From Anaerolineaceae bacterium (GTDB taxonomy: Bacteria; Chloroflexota; Anaerolineae; Aggregatilineales; Phototrophicaceae): a DNA stretch of 64,000 nucleotides. The notes under the pieces were generated by a model. It worked only from the letters and a program-made list of their open reading frames with translations. It searched no databases and was not told the DNA's origin. Where the stretch lies: positions 124,001 through 188,000 of the forward strand of contig JACKCF010000001.1 of NCBI GenBank assembly GCA_020634165.1, read 5' to 3'. Shown here piece by piece: positions 9,589 to 18,018 of this stretch. The translations under genes were made by a program, and so were the position numbers. Positions within the stretch are counted from its first letter, which is position 1, and every line of letters begins with the position of its first letter.

Positions 9589-10206
9589 ATGACTGACGCC
9601 CTCTCACAACTGACAATTTTTTACACCGCTGGGATTCATGGCGACCTGGCGCTGCTGCCGCGCCTGTTTACCTTCATCCAGCAGCAAATCGCCGAGCGCA
9701 GTGACAAACCATTGCTGCTCGACATGGGGGAATCGTGCGTGCCGGATGTGTGGCCCTGTGGCGTCACCGGCGGGCGCAGCACGCTCATTGTGCTCGATGG
9801 CATGGGCTATCATGCCGCCAATGTCGAAGGCGTCCTGGCGGAAGGCGAGCGCTATAAACTTAGTGGTGCTATCAGCCTGGGACTGGTCGATGGACGCTAT
9901 AGCTGGCGCTACAATGTGCCACCGATTCAGGATGATGACATCGTCGTTAGCCTGCGACCGACCCCGGCCATTGGCCTCAACATCGCCCTCGAACCCGCTG
10001 CGGCGACCTCTTTAGAAGATCGCGTGCTGCGTCTGCAAACTGTCGAAAAACGGCAGCTCGGTATCGTCAGTATAAGTCTCTCTGGCGAACCCGCTTTAGA
10101 GTCCTGCGAGGTGGTCAATATGTCGCCGAATGTGCGGCCTGATCCCACAATTAGCGCTGCTGTGAACTTCGTTGAAGACGAAGCTCGCTACCTTGAAAAT
10201 CGATAA
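9589..10206 (+). CDS. Small protein resembling a metallophosphoesterase N-terminal domain
   Basis: The 205-residue product begins with a strand followed by GIHGDLALLPRL and later LLLDMGESC. This is reminiscent of the first metal-binding strands of UshA-type 5'-nucleotidase phosphoesterases (normally DxHG...G(D/N)). The typical NHD/GNHE and later histidine motifs are not apparent, so it is either a divergent member or a remnant that has lost catalysis. There is no signal peptide or membrane segment. It follows the two metallo-beta-lactamase paralogues at short spacing, which suggests one transcription unit. The coding assignment is firm because codon composition matches the neighbours; the family assignment is tentative. 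Confidence 0.7.
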   Translation: MTDALSQLTIFYTAGIHGDLALLPRLFTFIQQQIAERSDKPLLLDMGESCVPDVWPCGVTGGRSTLIVLDGMGYHAANVEGVLAEGERYKLSGAISLGLVDGRYSWRYNVPPIQDDDIVVSLRPTPAIGLNIALEPAAATSLEDRVLRLQTVEKRQLGIVSISLSGEPALESCEVVNMSPNVRPDPTISAAVNFVEDEARYLENR

Positions 10207-10419
10207 TCACCGCGCAAAAACTCCTCAAACCCCATCCAAATTATGTCAAGTTGCTAGCTAACCATCATACATTGGCTGTTTTTCGTGATGTTATTGTGAA
10301 CTTTCAAGGATGTTAAGCCTGCAAGAATGCGATAGAGAAGTACAATAGATATAATTCTAGACACGATTCAATGATCTTGACTTTTATACGCCTCAGGAAG
10401 TGTCACAGGTGAACTAGCG

Positions 10420-13182
10420 GTGACTGTGATTATTGGCGAGCGATTCGAGCTTAATACAGAACCAGAATATATCCTCGGCAGCGGCGGTATGGGCACGGTG
10501 TATTTGGGGGTAGATACCCAGACGGGCCAGCAGGTCGCGATCAAGCAACTGCTGGGGTCCGTTGTGCGGGATCGCCCGGAGACATTGGAGCGGTTCGCGA
10601 GAGAAGCGGAAGCGCTGCGGCTGCTCAACCACCCCAATATCGTCAAAGTGCTGGCGACGATCAACAATGATCCCGATCACTACATCGTGATGGAGTACGT
10701 ACCTGGCGGCAACCTGCGCGATTATCTGGATGAGCATGGTGCCCTTCCCCTGCGCCGCACCCTGGAAATTGCACTCGACGTCGCCGACGCTCTGACGCGC
10801 GCTCATCGGCTGCGTATTACCCATCGTGACCTTAAGCCTGCGAATATTCTGCTGGCACAGGACGGCACGCCGCGCCTGACCGACTTCGGTGTAGCGCACC
10901 TGGCGGATAAGCCGGATGTGACGCGCACGGGCGCGGTCGTCGGAACAGTCAATTACCTGTCACCGGAAGCGCTCAATGGCCTGCCATTTGATACCCGCAC
11001 TGACGTGTGGGCTTTTGGCGTCATGATGTATGAGATGCTCGTCGGTCAACGACCCTTTGAAGGCGATACCGTCACAGCGCGGGTAACAGCTATTCTGACA
11101 CATCCTGTGCCGGACCTGACCAAGCTTCGCCATGATGTGCCTCCCAATGTATTTGGGTTGATCCGGCAGATGCTTGAAAAAGATCCGGACCGCCGCATCA
11201 ATAGTGTGCGTCGGGTGGGTGCTGAAGTTGAAAATATGCTGCGCAATCTGGATAGCGCAACCGAAGTCATGGAGCCTCCGGTACTCGCTAACCCTGGCCA
11301 ACCCGCAAAGCCGGATAGTCGCTTCAACACACCGACCAATATGAACATTCCGGCTTTTGCGCTGGAACCCGAAAATGCAGTCGGCAATGTACAAAACCAG
11401 TCGGCGACGCGCAATATCACACTGGACGATATTTCCTCAACGAGCAACACCGATAATGAACGTATCACTGCGCCCCAAACTTCGCAGGAGATCGTTACGA
11501 CCCCTCAGCGGCGTGTGCCTGTTTGGGCCTGGGCGGTGATGGCCGTTTTGGCAATGGCTGTCGTCGGCCTGGGCCTAGTCGCCAGCGGCGTGCTGACGCC
11601 AGCGGAAACAGTCGAGGTTGATGCGGCCGTATTGCCAGCCCCATCGGGCGATACATTGCGCGTCCTGATCGCGGATATTCAGCCGCTTTCCGGGGCATCC
11701 GAGCGTGACATCACGCGCATGATTATGAATGATCTGGAACAGCGCTACGAAATTGGCAACACACATACCAAACTGGATATCGTTCGCTACCCAGAGTCGA
11801 TTACTTCCCAGGATGACGCCGTCACCATCGCCAACCGGGAAAAGGCGGCTGTAGTCGTGTGGGGTACCTACGATAACAACCGCGTCCAACTGGATGTTCA
11901 GGCGGGGAGCGTTGCTCTCTTCCCGACGATCCATTTCCCGCGTGGCATTATCGACCGTATCGCCAATGTGCGCCTGGAATTGCAGGACCCCCAGACAGAA
12001 AGCATCGCGCCCTATGTGGCCGGGGTGGTCGGTATTTTGCACTCGGCGGATGGTAACTTGGCGGAGTGGGCGCGTATGATCGCGATCATCCCCACAGATG
12101 TGACATCACCAACGGTCGTGCGCTCATCTGCGGCGAATACGCACTGCTACTTCCAGCAGTATCTGGCATCACCGGATACAGCCACCAGTTGCATTGATTC
12201 AGCAATCTCGGCTGAACCTGGGAACGCCATTCTGTACTGGCTGCGAGCTATGGCGCGCAATCGCGATTACCTGATCGAATTTGTGGATGAGCGAATGCTG
12301 CCGGCCCAGCTTAATACCCTGCGCGATGCCGCTGCCCAGGATTTTGAGACGGCCAAACGACTTGGACCTGATAACTGGGTCATGCCCTTGTTCTCGCATC
12401 TGGATGGCAGCACGGTGGGCAATCGCAAGAGCAACCTCGTCATTGTCAATGATGTCAATGAGATTGAAACAGCGGTTTCGCTGCGCAGCGATGACTGGAC
12501 GCCGCTCTATATCCGCGCGGAACTGGCATATAAGCAGGGCGATATTGATTTGGCACGGGAATATATCGACCGCGCGCTGGAATCTGAGCCGGATGTAACG
12601 CTGCCCTATACCTCGGCATTGCTGCTGGCATTACGCCAGGGTGATCTGGCTGCTGTGCATGACTATATCGAAACCATTGTGATGGACTTCCCGGATTACA
12701 CGGTATCGGCGCGCATGTTTGATGTGCTTATCGGCGTGACCATACCGGAAAGCCTGATTCCGGGCATTTTCAGTAATCTGGTGATTGGCCAGTACAGTGC
12801 CGCCTCTAACATTGCGCAGGCCTTCAACCAGGGCAACAGCAGCCCTGGCCTGTTCGGCGGCGATGAAACGCTCATTTTGCTGACAGGTATTTCCCAGTGT
12901 GGCCAGGGCAATTACGAGCAGGCCAATCTGGCATTCACGAATGTGATCAACTTTGACCGGACGTTTGCCTTCGCTCGCTTGATGCGCGCCAGCGCCGCCA
13001 GGGAAGTTGGCGACAGAAGCCGCTTTGACAGCGACCTCGAAAGCCTCAGAAATAGCAGTCAGGCCGATATTCTCGCACCGTATATCGACGCGGTAAACAC
13101 AGGCGAACTGACCTGTGCCAATGTCTTCGACCTGAATGTGCTGGGTCGCTATCACCCGGATGAGGTTGTGCCCGACGCTTAA
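10420..13182 (+). CDS. Transmembrane Ser/Thr protein kinase with extracytoplasmic TPR-like region
   Basis: The start is GTG 10420, with AGGTGA 7 bases upstream. Residues about 1-275 form a Hanks-type kinase domain with all key motifs: the Gly loop GSGGMGTVYLG, the lysine in VAIKQLL, the catalytic loop HRDLKPANILL, DFG in DFGVAHL, and GTVNYLSPEAL as activation segment. A linker follows, then one membrane helix at about residues 366-391. The external part of about 530 residues begins with a segment that looks like an alpha/beta ligand-binding or TolB-like domain (LRVLIADIQPLSG), followed by helical pairs resembling TPRs. It is a PknB-like receptor kinase without PASTA repeats, acting at the cytoplasmic membrane. 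The ligand and targets are unknown. The degenerate PP2C-like protein at 57033-59138 is the only phosphatase-related protein in the window and is not adjacent. Confidence 0.95.
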   Translation: MTVIIGERFELNTEPEYILGSGGMGTVYLGVDTQTGQQVAIKQLLGSVVRDRPETLERFAREAEALRLLNHPNIVKVLATINNDPDHYIVMEYVPGGNLRDYLDEHGALPLRRTLEIALDVADALTRAHRLRITHRDLKPANILLAQDGTPRLTDFGVAHLADKPDVTRTGAVVGTVNYLSPEALNGLPFDTRTDVWAFGVMMYEMLVGQRPFEGDTVTARVTAILTHPVPDLTKLRHDVPPNVFGLIRQMLEKDPDRRINSVRRVGAEVENMLRNLDSATEVMEPPVLANPGQPAKPDSRFNTPTNMNIPAFALEPENAVGNVQNQSATRNITLDDISSTSNTDNERITAPQTSQEIVTTPQRRVPVWAWAVMAVLAMAVVGLGLVASGVLTPAETVEVDAAVLPAPSGDTLRVLIADIQPLSGASERDITRMIMNDLEQRYEIGNTHTKLDIVRYPESITSQDDAVTIANREKAAVVVWGTYDNNRVQLDVQAGSVALFPTIHFPRGIIDRIANVRLELQDPQTESIAPYVAGVVGILHSADGNLAEWARMIAIIPTDVTSPTVVRSSAANTHCYFQQYLASPDTATSCIDSAISAEPGNAILYWLRAMARNRDYLIEFVDERMLPAQLNTLRDAAAQDFETAKRLGPDNWVMPLFSHLDGSTVGNRKSNLVIVNDVNEIETAVSLRSDDWTPLYIRAELAYKQGDIDLAREYIDRALESEPDVTLPYTSALLLALRQGDLAAVHDYIETIVMDFPDYTVSARMFDVLIGVTIPESLIPGIFSNLVIGQYSAASNIAQAFNQGNSSPGLFGGDETLILLTGISQCGQGNYEQANLAFTNVINFDRTFAFARLMRASAAREVGDRSRFDSDLESLRNSSQADILAPYIDAVNTGELTCANVFDLNVLGRYHPDEVVPDA

Positions 13183-13255
13183 TCTACGGTTTGTCAGTAG
13201 ATAACATCATCGTCACGCTTGGATGATATACTGTCGTCGACGGTAGTGATGAAGG

Positions 13256-14698
13256 ATGGCTGAGGCAACTATGGGCACCCCTACGCTTCTTAAAAGCTAT
13301 GTTACCGACAATCCGATCCAACAAGCCGAGTCGCTCATGCTGCTCCGTGGGCGTAATGGCTGGTGGGGAAAATGGCTGTGGCGGCTGGCAATTGGCCTGG
13401 TCGTATTTCTGCTGATTCTTCCGTTCATCAATGGCGGCAACACGTGGTTCCGTCATGATCTTAACGTCACGATCAGCCTGTTAGTCCTCATTCAGGTCGT
13501 GCTGTATGCCAAAATTATGATGGCTACGCTCGCAACTGGCGCACAATCCGTTGTGCGGGAGCGCACCGGACGTACATTGGATTTGCTGCTGCTGACCGGC
13601 ATCAATCATCGGCAGTTTGTTCTGGGCAAATGGCTGGGCGTGATGCGCTCCGTCCTGCGTGACCATGCCTGGTTGTGGATACTCCGCGTTGGAACGCTCG
13701 TCTGGTACAGTGCTTACTGGCAAGTTAACCTCAACACACCCTGGAATCAGTATGATGAAGTCCGTTTGAGTGGCGTCATTGTCAACTGGGATGCTGTGTT
13801 GTTGGCAGCAGTTATTCTGCTAGGGTTTGGTTTTCTGGAGATGGCGCTCTCGTCAGCAGTCGGCATTCTGACGGGTTTGTTCCCCTGGGCCAAGCGCGCT
13901 GGTGTCTGGGTCGCGGCGGTACTGCGTCTGGGTGTCCCCGTGATGATTGCAGGGATCGTCGCCTGGTCAATGGGGCAATTTGAACCCTGGCCTTTCCGCC
14001 CGGAGCTGTCTCATGAAGTGCGAACCCAGACCATCACCAGCATCGGCTCATTGTTCGATAGTGGGGCACTCTCGTCCATCTACTATATTCATAATGGTCA
14101 ATGGGATGACGTCTATGCGCCGGATAGCAGCGTGTTGAGCGGCCAGCTCATCGGCATGGCACTCTATGTCGGCTTGACAGGAATCTCACTGGGGTTAGCA
14201 ACGACCGTAGCTGTGCGGCAGGGGATCAATAACAGCAGCGGCCATCAGGTTGTTCGCAAGCGCAAGATCGACCGGATTACTGCGCTCAATCCCGTCAAAT
14301 CGGCTGTGTTAGCATCCGAGCCAGCCATCACGCCCATCCTCGATGAAGGGGCAACCAACATTTTTGATCTGGCTGATGCCGACAAAGTGCGCGTTGAGTT
14401 GTACCAGTATCGTCGCAATGTGTCACAGTTGCATCTGCGGCTGATGAGCGACGCAGGCGTGCAATATGCTCAATTCAGCGGCGTGGCCTACATGGACGTG
14501 CCATCACGCTGGATCGGTGCCGATTTCCGGGTAGGCACAGCCGACGAACTCCAGGCAGCCCTGCAAGAGAATGGCATCCACCTCAACAGCCTGATGTCCG
14601 AGGGGGTACGGCTGTTCATCGCCCAGGCAGGTGACAAAACGGTGCGTATCATCGCCGCCCGTGCCCAACGCCTGAGTGAACTGCCCAACAGAGGGTAA
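13256..14698 (+). CDS. ABC-2-type transporter permease subunit
   Basis: The N-terminal two-thirds has about six hydrophobic segments. Between the second and third is a cytoplasmic loop, VVRERTGRTLDLLLLTGI followed by FVLGKWLG, which is the characteristic loop of ABC-2-type export permeases. The C-terminal 150 residues are soluble and of unknown function. No ATP-binding subunit is encoded next to it, so its partner must lie elsewhere. The start is uncertain: ATG 13256 directly abuts GAAGG, whereas ATG 13271 has TGAGG at 5-base spacing and may be the real one. It follows the kinase gene on the same strand after a 73-base gap. Substrate unknown. Confidence 0.75.
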   Translation: MAEATMGTPTLLKSYVTDNPIQQAESLMLLRGRNGWWGKWLWRLAIGLVVFLLILPFINGGNTWFRHDLNVTISLLVLIQVVLYAKIMMATLATGAQSVVRERTGRTLDLLLLTGINHRQFVLGKWLGVMRSVLRDHAWLWILRVGTLVWYSAYWQVNLNTPWNQYDEVRLSGVIVNWDAVLLAAVILLGFGFLEMALSSAVGILTGLFPWAKRAGVWVAAVLRLGVPVMIAGIVAWSMGQFEPWPFRPELSHEVRTQTITSIGSLFDSGALSSIYYIHNGQWDDVYAPDSSVLSGQLIGMALYVGLTGISLGLATTVAVRQGINNSSGHQVVRKRKIDRITALNPVKSAVLASEPAITPILDEGATNIFDLADADKVRVELYQYRRNVSQLHLRLMSDAGVQYAQFSGVAYMDVPSRWIGADFRVGTADELQAALQENGIHLNSLMSEGVRLFIAQAGDKTVRIIAARAQRLSELPNRG

Positions 14699-14761
14699 CG
14701 CGTGCCCACGCTTTTTAGTCCGCAAGACTCCCCTAGCAGAGGGCTTTAGAAACTACTTTTT

Positions 14762-14787
14762 CCCCCTTCACCCGTAGGCGAAGGGGG
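14762..14787. repeat. Perfect 8-bp GC-rich hairpin
   Basis: CCCCCTTC at 14762-14769 pairs with GAAGGGGG at 14780-14787 around a 10-base loop. No T-run follows on either strand, so it is not a standard terminator. It resembles in style the GC-rich inverted repeat at 56930-57024 and is probably a dispersed palindrome between convergent genes. Confidence 0.6.
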
Positions 14788-14822
14788 ACAGGAATGAGGA
14801 CCAGGAGAAATACGTTTTCCAC

Positions 14823-15047
14823 TCACGATTGCACAGCACGACGTTGTTGACTACGCCATTTGTTAAACCTCGGTAATTGCCACATGCTCAACCCGCTCAG
14901 AATGAGGAGAGGTACAACAATGAGTTGGATGAGTCCCATGTAAGAGATATTTGTTTGAAGAGAAGGCACATAGATGAAGGCAGCCAGCAGGATGCCACTG
15001 ACAATATGCCCATTACGAAGGACGAGCCGGAGTTGTTTACTGGACAT
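14823..15047 (-). CDS. Small two-helix membrane protein divergent from tetR
   Basis: This 74-residue protein has two hydrophobic helices (about residues 13-30 and 38-57) and a basic C-terminal tail (FNKWRSQQRR), so both ends are likely cytoplasmic. The ATG at 15047 is preceded by AGGGAGAT. A promoter with a perfect TTGACA -35, a 17-base spacer and GATTAT lies at 15070-15098, inside one of two identical-looking operator repeats shared with the divergent TetR gene. This makes it the probable target of that repressor. I recognise no family. TetR-controlled small membrane proteins are often stress- or efflux-related, but nothing in the sequence shows that here. Confidence 0.75.
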   Translation of the reverse strand: MSSKQLRLVLRNGHIVSGILLAAFIYVPSLQTNISYMGLIQLIVVPLLILSGLSMWQLPRFNKWRSQQRRAVQS

Positions 15048-15069
15048 ATCTTATCTCCCTAGATTCACC

Positions 15070-15098
15070 ATAATCTGCTAAAATGTGGACGCTGTCAA
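15070..15098 (-). promoter_or_regulatory. Promoter of the small membrane protein gene
   Basis: On the minus strand, TTGACA (15098-15093) is followed by a 17-base spacer and GATTAT (15075-15070), 4 of 6 matches to the -10 consensus. The -35 hexamer lies within the direct repeat 15082-15101, so a protein bound there would block polymerase. Confidence 0.65.
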
Positions 15099-15134
15099 TA
15101 TTAGGATAATGTATAATGTGGACACTGTCAATAT
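15082..15134. promoter_or_regulatory. Duplicated operator between tetR and the small membrane gene
   Basis: Two 20-base direct repeats, 15082-15101 and 15115-15134, share AATGTGGACrCTGTCAATAT with one difference. They are 33 bases apart start to start, about three helical turns, so bound dimers would face the same side of the DNA. The second repeat overlaps a TATAAT box (15112-15117) and ends one base before the tetR ATG; the first covers the -35 of the divergent gene. Each repeat contains GGAC/GTC partial dyad symmetry. This is the expected layout for an autoregulating TetR repressor; binding itself is inferred. Confidence 0.65.
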
Positions 15135-15746
15135 ATGAATAAAGATAGCTATCATCACGGCGATCTCAAGCATGCCTTGCTAGTAGGTGCATGTGAAATG
15201 ATTGCCACTGAAGGCATTCAAAATATGAGTTTGAGGAAAGTCGCGCGGAAGATTGGTGTCAGCCATAACGCGCCTTACCAACATTTTGCCGATAAAGAAG
15301 CGTTGCTTGCTGCTGTAGCACAAGAAGGTTTTCAGCGCCTGACGGATGAACTTGACACTGTCATTGAACGTACAAGTACACAATCATGCGTTGAACAGCT
15401 AAAAGCATGCGGCAATACCTATATAAAGTTTATGATGGATAATTCTGCTTATCTAGAAGTGATGTTTGGCCCATATCCATACGAGGATTACCCCGAACTG
15501 GCCGAGGCAGGCTTGGAAAGTCTGCAACGGCTGATCGCTGTTGTTGCTCGTGGGCAGGCAAGTGGCGAAATTAAATCATTAAATCCTGTTGAGGTGGCAG
15601 GCACAGTATGGATGAGTCTGCATGGTCTCAGTACGATCCTCAGAAATGGTAAATTACCGCCCCAGCTTGTTAGCGAACGTACCCCAACTCAATTGGCATC
15701 TGATTTTCTTGATGTAATTTATGAGGGTATTCTTGTTCAAGCTTAG
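15135..15746 (+). CDS. TetR-family transcriptional regulator
   Basis: The N-terminal 60 residues are a TetR DNA-binding domain with the helix-turn-helix around SLRKVARKIGVSHNAPYQHF and the following FADKEALLAAVA. The C-terminal ligand domain contains VWMSLHGL, which matches the WHG-type TetR ligand-binding domain. Length (203 residues) is normal. The gene is divergent from the small membrane protein at 14823-15047 and shares with it two copies of a 20-base repeat that overlap both promoters, so it most likely represses itself and that gene until a small molecule binds. The -10 box is only about 18 bases from the ATG, so the leader is very short and no clear Shine-Dalgarno is present. The base composition is more AT-rich than that of most neighbours. 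Confidence 0.92.
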   Translation: MNKDSYHHGDLKHALLVGACEMIATEGIQNMSLRKVARKIGVSHNAPYQHFADKEALLAAVAQEGFQRLTDELDTVIERTSTQSCVEQLKACGNTYIKFMMDNSAYLEVMFGPYPYEDYPELAEAGLESLQRLIAVVARGQASGEIKSLNPVEVAGTVWMSLHGLSTILRNGKLPPQLVSERTPTQLASDFLDVIYEGILVQA

Positions 15747-15758
15747 TGTCTATGAAGT

Positions 15759-15785
15759 TGTAGGGGCACAACGTGTACCCCTACA
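15759..15785. repeat. GTAGGGG-headed palindrome
   Basis: TGTAGGGG...CCCCTACA forms an almost complete 27-base palindrome between the convergent ends of tetR (15746) and the thioredoxin/NHL gene (15800). It belongs to the dispersed family also seen at 25019, 25858, 36395, 38703, 44038 and 51488, all of which begin GTAGGG. Confidence 0.75.
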
Positions 15786-15799
15786 GAATGCAGCTTACG

Positions 15800-17845
15800 C
15801 TACAGGCCCTGGCTGATGTTCTCCGGCAGGGTGATGGTATGGTCGATAGCAATACCCTCGCTGCCGTCTTCGCTGACCGTGACAGGCAGATCAAACATGG
15901 CTCGCTCGATCAGGCAGACCGTTTCATTTTCAACTTCACAGTAGAAAACATCGAGTTCCAAACTGACGGTCGCTTCACCTTCACTGAAGGAGGCTGGCAG
16001 GCTGATGGTTGTGTCTTCAACGGCGATGGCACTTTCGGGGAACGTCACCGCTTCGCTATCGCTGGTAGCTTCCAGAACGCTGCTGGTCAGCGTGTTGATC
16101 TTATAGCCTTCCGGCAGTTCCAGCGAGAGTACCAGTTCGCCGTCACCGACTGCGACGGTCTGGGCATCCAGCTCGATGATGTCCCCTTCAGCCGCATTGC
16201 CACCAACGACGGTCACGCTGCTGCTGTCGATCACCAGCGCTTCTGGATTGGGGAAATTGACCGTTGCGACCGTACCCGCTTCCAGGTCAATCACCCGAAT
16301 GACATGGTTGTTGGTGTCAGCGACATACAGCTTGCCATCGACGTAATCCAGCCCGCCTGGTTCATCGAAGGCGGCGACATCGGCCGCACCATCACGATAG
16401 CCGCCGTTACCCGTCTGCCCGAATATCGTGTTCGTTTCCTGTGTTTCCGGGTCATACAACTTGATCTTGCTGTTATAGGTATCGGCGATATAAATCTGGC
16501 TGCCATCGGCATTACCCGTCACGCCCAACGGGTGCTGTAAACGATTGACGGTATAAGCGCCGTCCGTATCGCCGTAGTCGAAAAGGTCGTTATTGGGTGT
16601 GCCGGAAACAGCCATGACTGAATCGCCTTCCAGGTCAGCGGCGCGGATGGTGCTGCTTTCGCTGTCGGCGATATAGAGCAGACCATTGACCAGGAATAGG
16701 CCGCTGGGTTGGGCCAGTTCGCTGGTGGAAAGTCGCGCATTCATCTGTGCCTCGCGGCCATCACCAATGAAAGACTGAATCGAATTGGTAACCAGATTCA
16801 TCCTCCAGACCTGATGCATACCCGCCATCGCGATATACAGCGATTCGCCATCGGCGCTGACTTCCACATCCCAGGGGCTGCGCAGCGGAACTTCACGCGC
16901 GTCAGTGAAGGCGACCCCAAATGGCGCCAGTGATGTGCCCATGATGCCATTGCCCGCTATTGTCCTAACCTTCATTGCTTCCAGGTCCACTACGCGGATG
17001 GCATGATTATTGGTATCGGCGACATACAGCCAGCCATCGCCCAGGGCCATGCCCTGTGGCTGATTAAAACGCGCTTCATTGTATTCGCCATCGACCAGAC
17101 CGCGCTGACCATCACCGATCACGTTCAATACTTCATAGGTGGTCAGGTCAGCCACGACGATGCGGTGATGGTTACTATCCGCGATGAAAAGCCGATTGCC
17201 TTCCGGATCAGCCAAGACTTTGCCAGGGAAGCGCAGCGGTGTTCCAGGGTCGGTAGCGCCTTCCAGGGCCAGCTCCAGCGGCGTGCGGTCAATTTCATCT
17301 GTGCCGAGGCTGTCATAGTATTCGATCATGCCGCTGATGTAGCGCTCAAAAGCTTCAAACGGCACTTCGCCGGATTGCAGAGCGACGATATTCCCGCGCG
17401 GATCGACGACACCGAAGGTCGGCCAGGCATTCGCGCCAAAGCTGCGCCACACGACAAATTCATCGTCGTTAATTACTGGGTGATGCAGATTGTAGCGCTG
17501 CACGATCTGGCGCAGATTTTCCGTTTCGCCCTCATTGAGGAACTTGGCGCTGTGCACACCAATCACGACCACCTCATCCGGGAAGGTTTCCTCAATCTGT
17601 TCAATGACTGGGATCATATGAATGCAGTTGATGCAGCCATAGGTCCAGAAGTCGAGCACGATGATTTTGCCGCGCAGACCATCCAGCGTCAGCGGGGCAT
17701 CGACGTTCAGCCACTCGACATCATCCGGGAAGGCCGGGGCCGGAACTGTGCCCACATAACGTGGATCAGGTGTCGCATCCTGGGCCAGGGTAGGAATCAG
17801 CACAATGCCGATCACCAGCAATAGGAGCAGAGCAATCTTTCGCAT
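15800..17845 (-). CDS. NHLRC2-like secreted thioredoxin-fold / NHL-repeat protein
   Basis: I choose ATG 17845 because it opens a clean signal peptide (MRKIALLLLL...LAQD); a longer frame from 17893 would bury it. After the signal comes a thioredoxin-like domain of the TlpA/ResA type with WTYGCINCIHM; the two cysteines (about residues 71 and 74) form the redox pair. Then six or so NHL propeller blades follow, recognisable by repeated GNRLFIADSNHHRI, GWLYVADTNNHAIRV and KLYVADTNNHVIRV segments. The C-terminal 130 residues are beta-rich, without a recognised family. The domain order and the CINC motif match animal NHLRC2 and its bacterial relatives. It probably acts outside the cytoplasmic membrane; the reaction is unknown. 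Confidence 0.9.
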   Translation of the reverse strand: MRKIALLLLLVIGIVLIPTLAQDATPDPRYVGTVPAPAFPDDVEWLNVDAPLTLDGLRGKIIVLDFWTYGCINCIHMIPVIEQIEETFPDEVVVIGVHSAKFLNEGETENLRQIVQRYNLHHPVINDDEFVVWRSFGANAWPTFGVVDPRGNIVALQSGEVPFEAFERYISGMIEYYDSLGTDEIDRTPLELALEGATDPGTPLRFPGKVLADPEGNRLFIADSNHHRIVVADLTTYEVLNVIGDGQRGLVDGEYNEARFNQPQGMALGDGWLYVADTNNHAIRVVDLEAMKVRTIAGNGIMGTSLAPFGVAFTDAREVPLRSPWDVEVSADGESLYIAMAGMHQVWRMNLVTNSIQSFIGDGREAQMNARLSTSELAQPSGLFLVNGLLYIADSESSTIRAADLEGDSVMAVSGTPNNDLFDYGDTDGAYTVNRLQHPLGVTGNADGSQIYIADTYNSKIKLYDPETQETNTIFGQTGNGGYRDGAADVAAFDEPGGLDYVDGKLYVADTNNHVIRVIDLEAGTVATVNFPNPEALVIDSSSVTVVGGNAAEGDIIELDAQTVAVGDGELVLSLELPEGYKINTLTSSVLEATSDSEAVTFPESAIAVEDTTISLPASFSEGEATVSLELDVFYCEVENETVCLIERAMFDLPVTVSEDGSEGIAIDHTITLPENISQGL

Positions 17846-18018
17846 AAGGTGTCTTGACCTCTCTAATTGGATGTTCTTATTCAATTTAGTCATTTATAGG
17901 ACGCATCATACGGCGTCTATGAAGGCGCATTTGAAGTTAGTGCCAAGTATAGGCCGCAAATGTGAACAAAGGCTGAACAACTTGGAGGTCAGATTATGGA
18001 GGGGAATAAATAAACAAT

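Noticed and set aside
14762..14787. GC-rich hairpin as an intrinsic terminator of the ABC permease gene
   Set aside because: There is no T-run on either side in the required orientation.
17003..17824. 273-codon plus-strand frame opposite the NHL-repeat gene
   Set aside because: The minus strand carries clear NHL and thioredoxin motifs; this frame has no recognisable domain or start signal.
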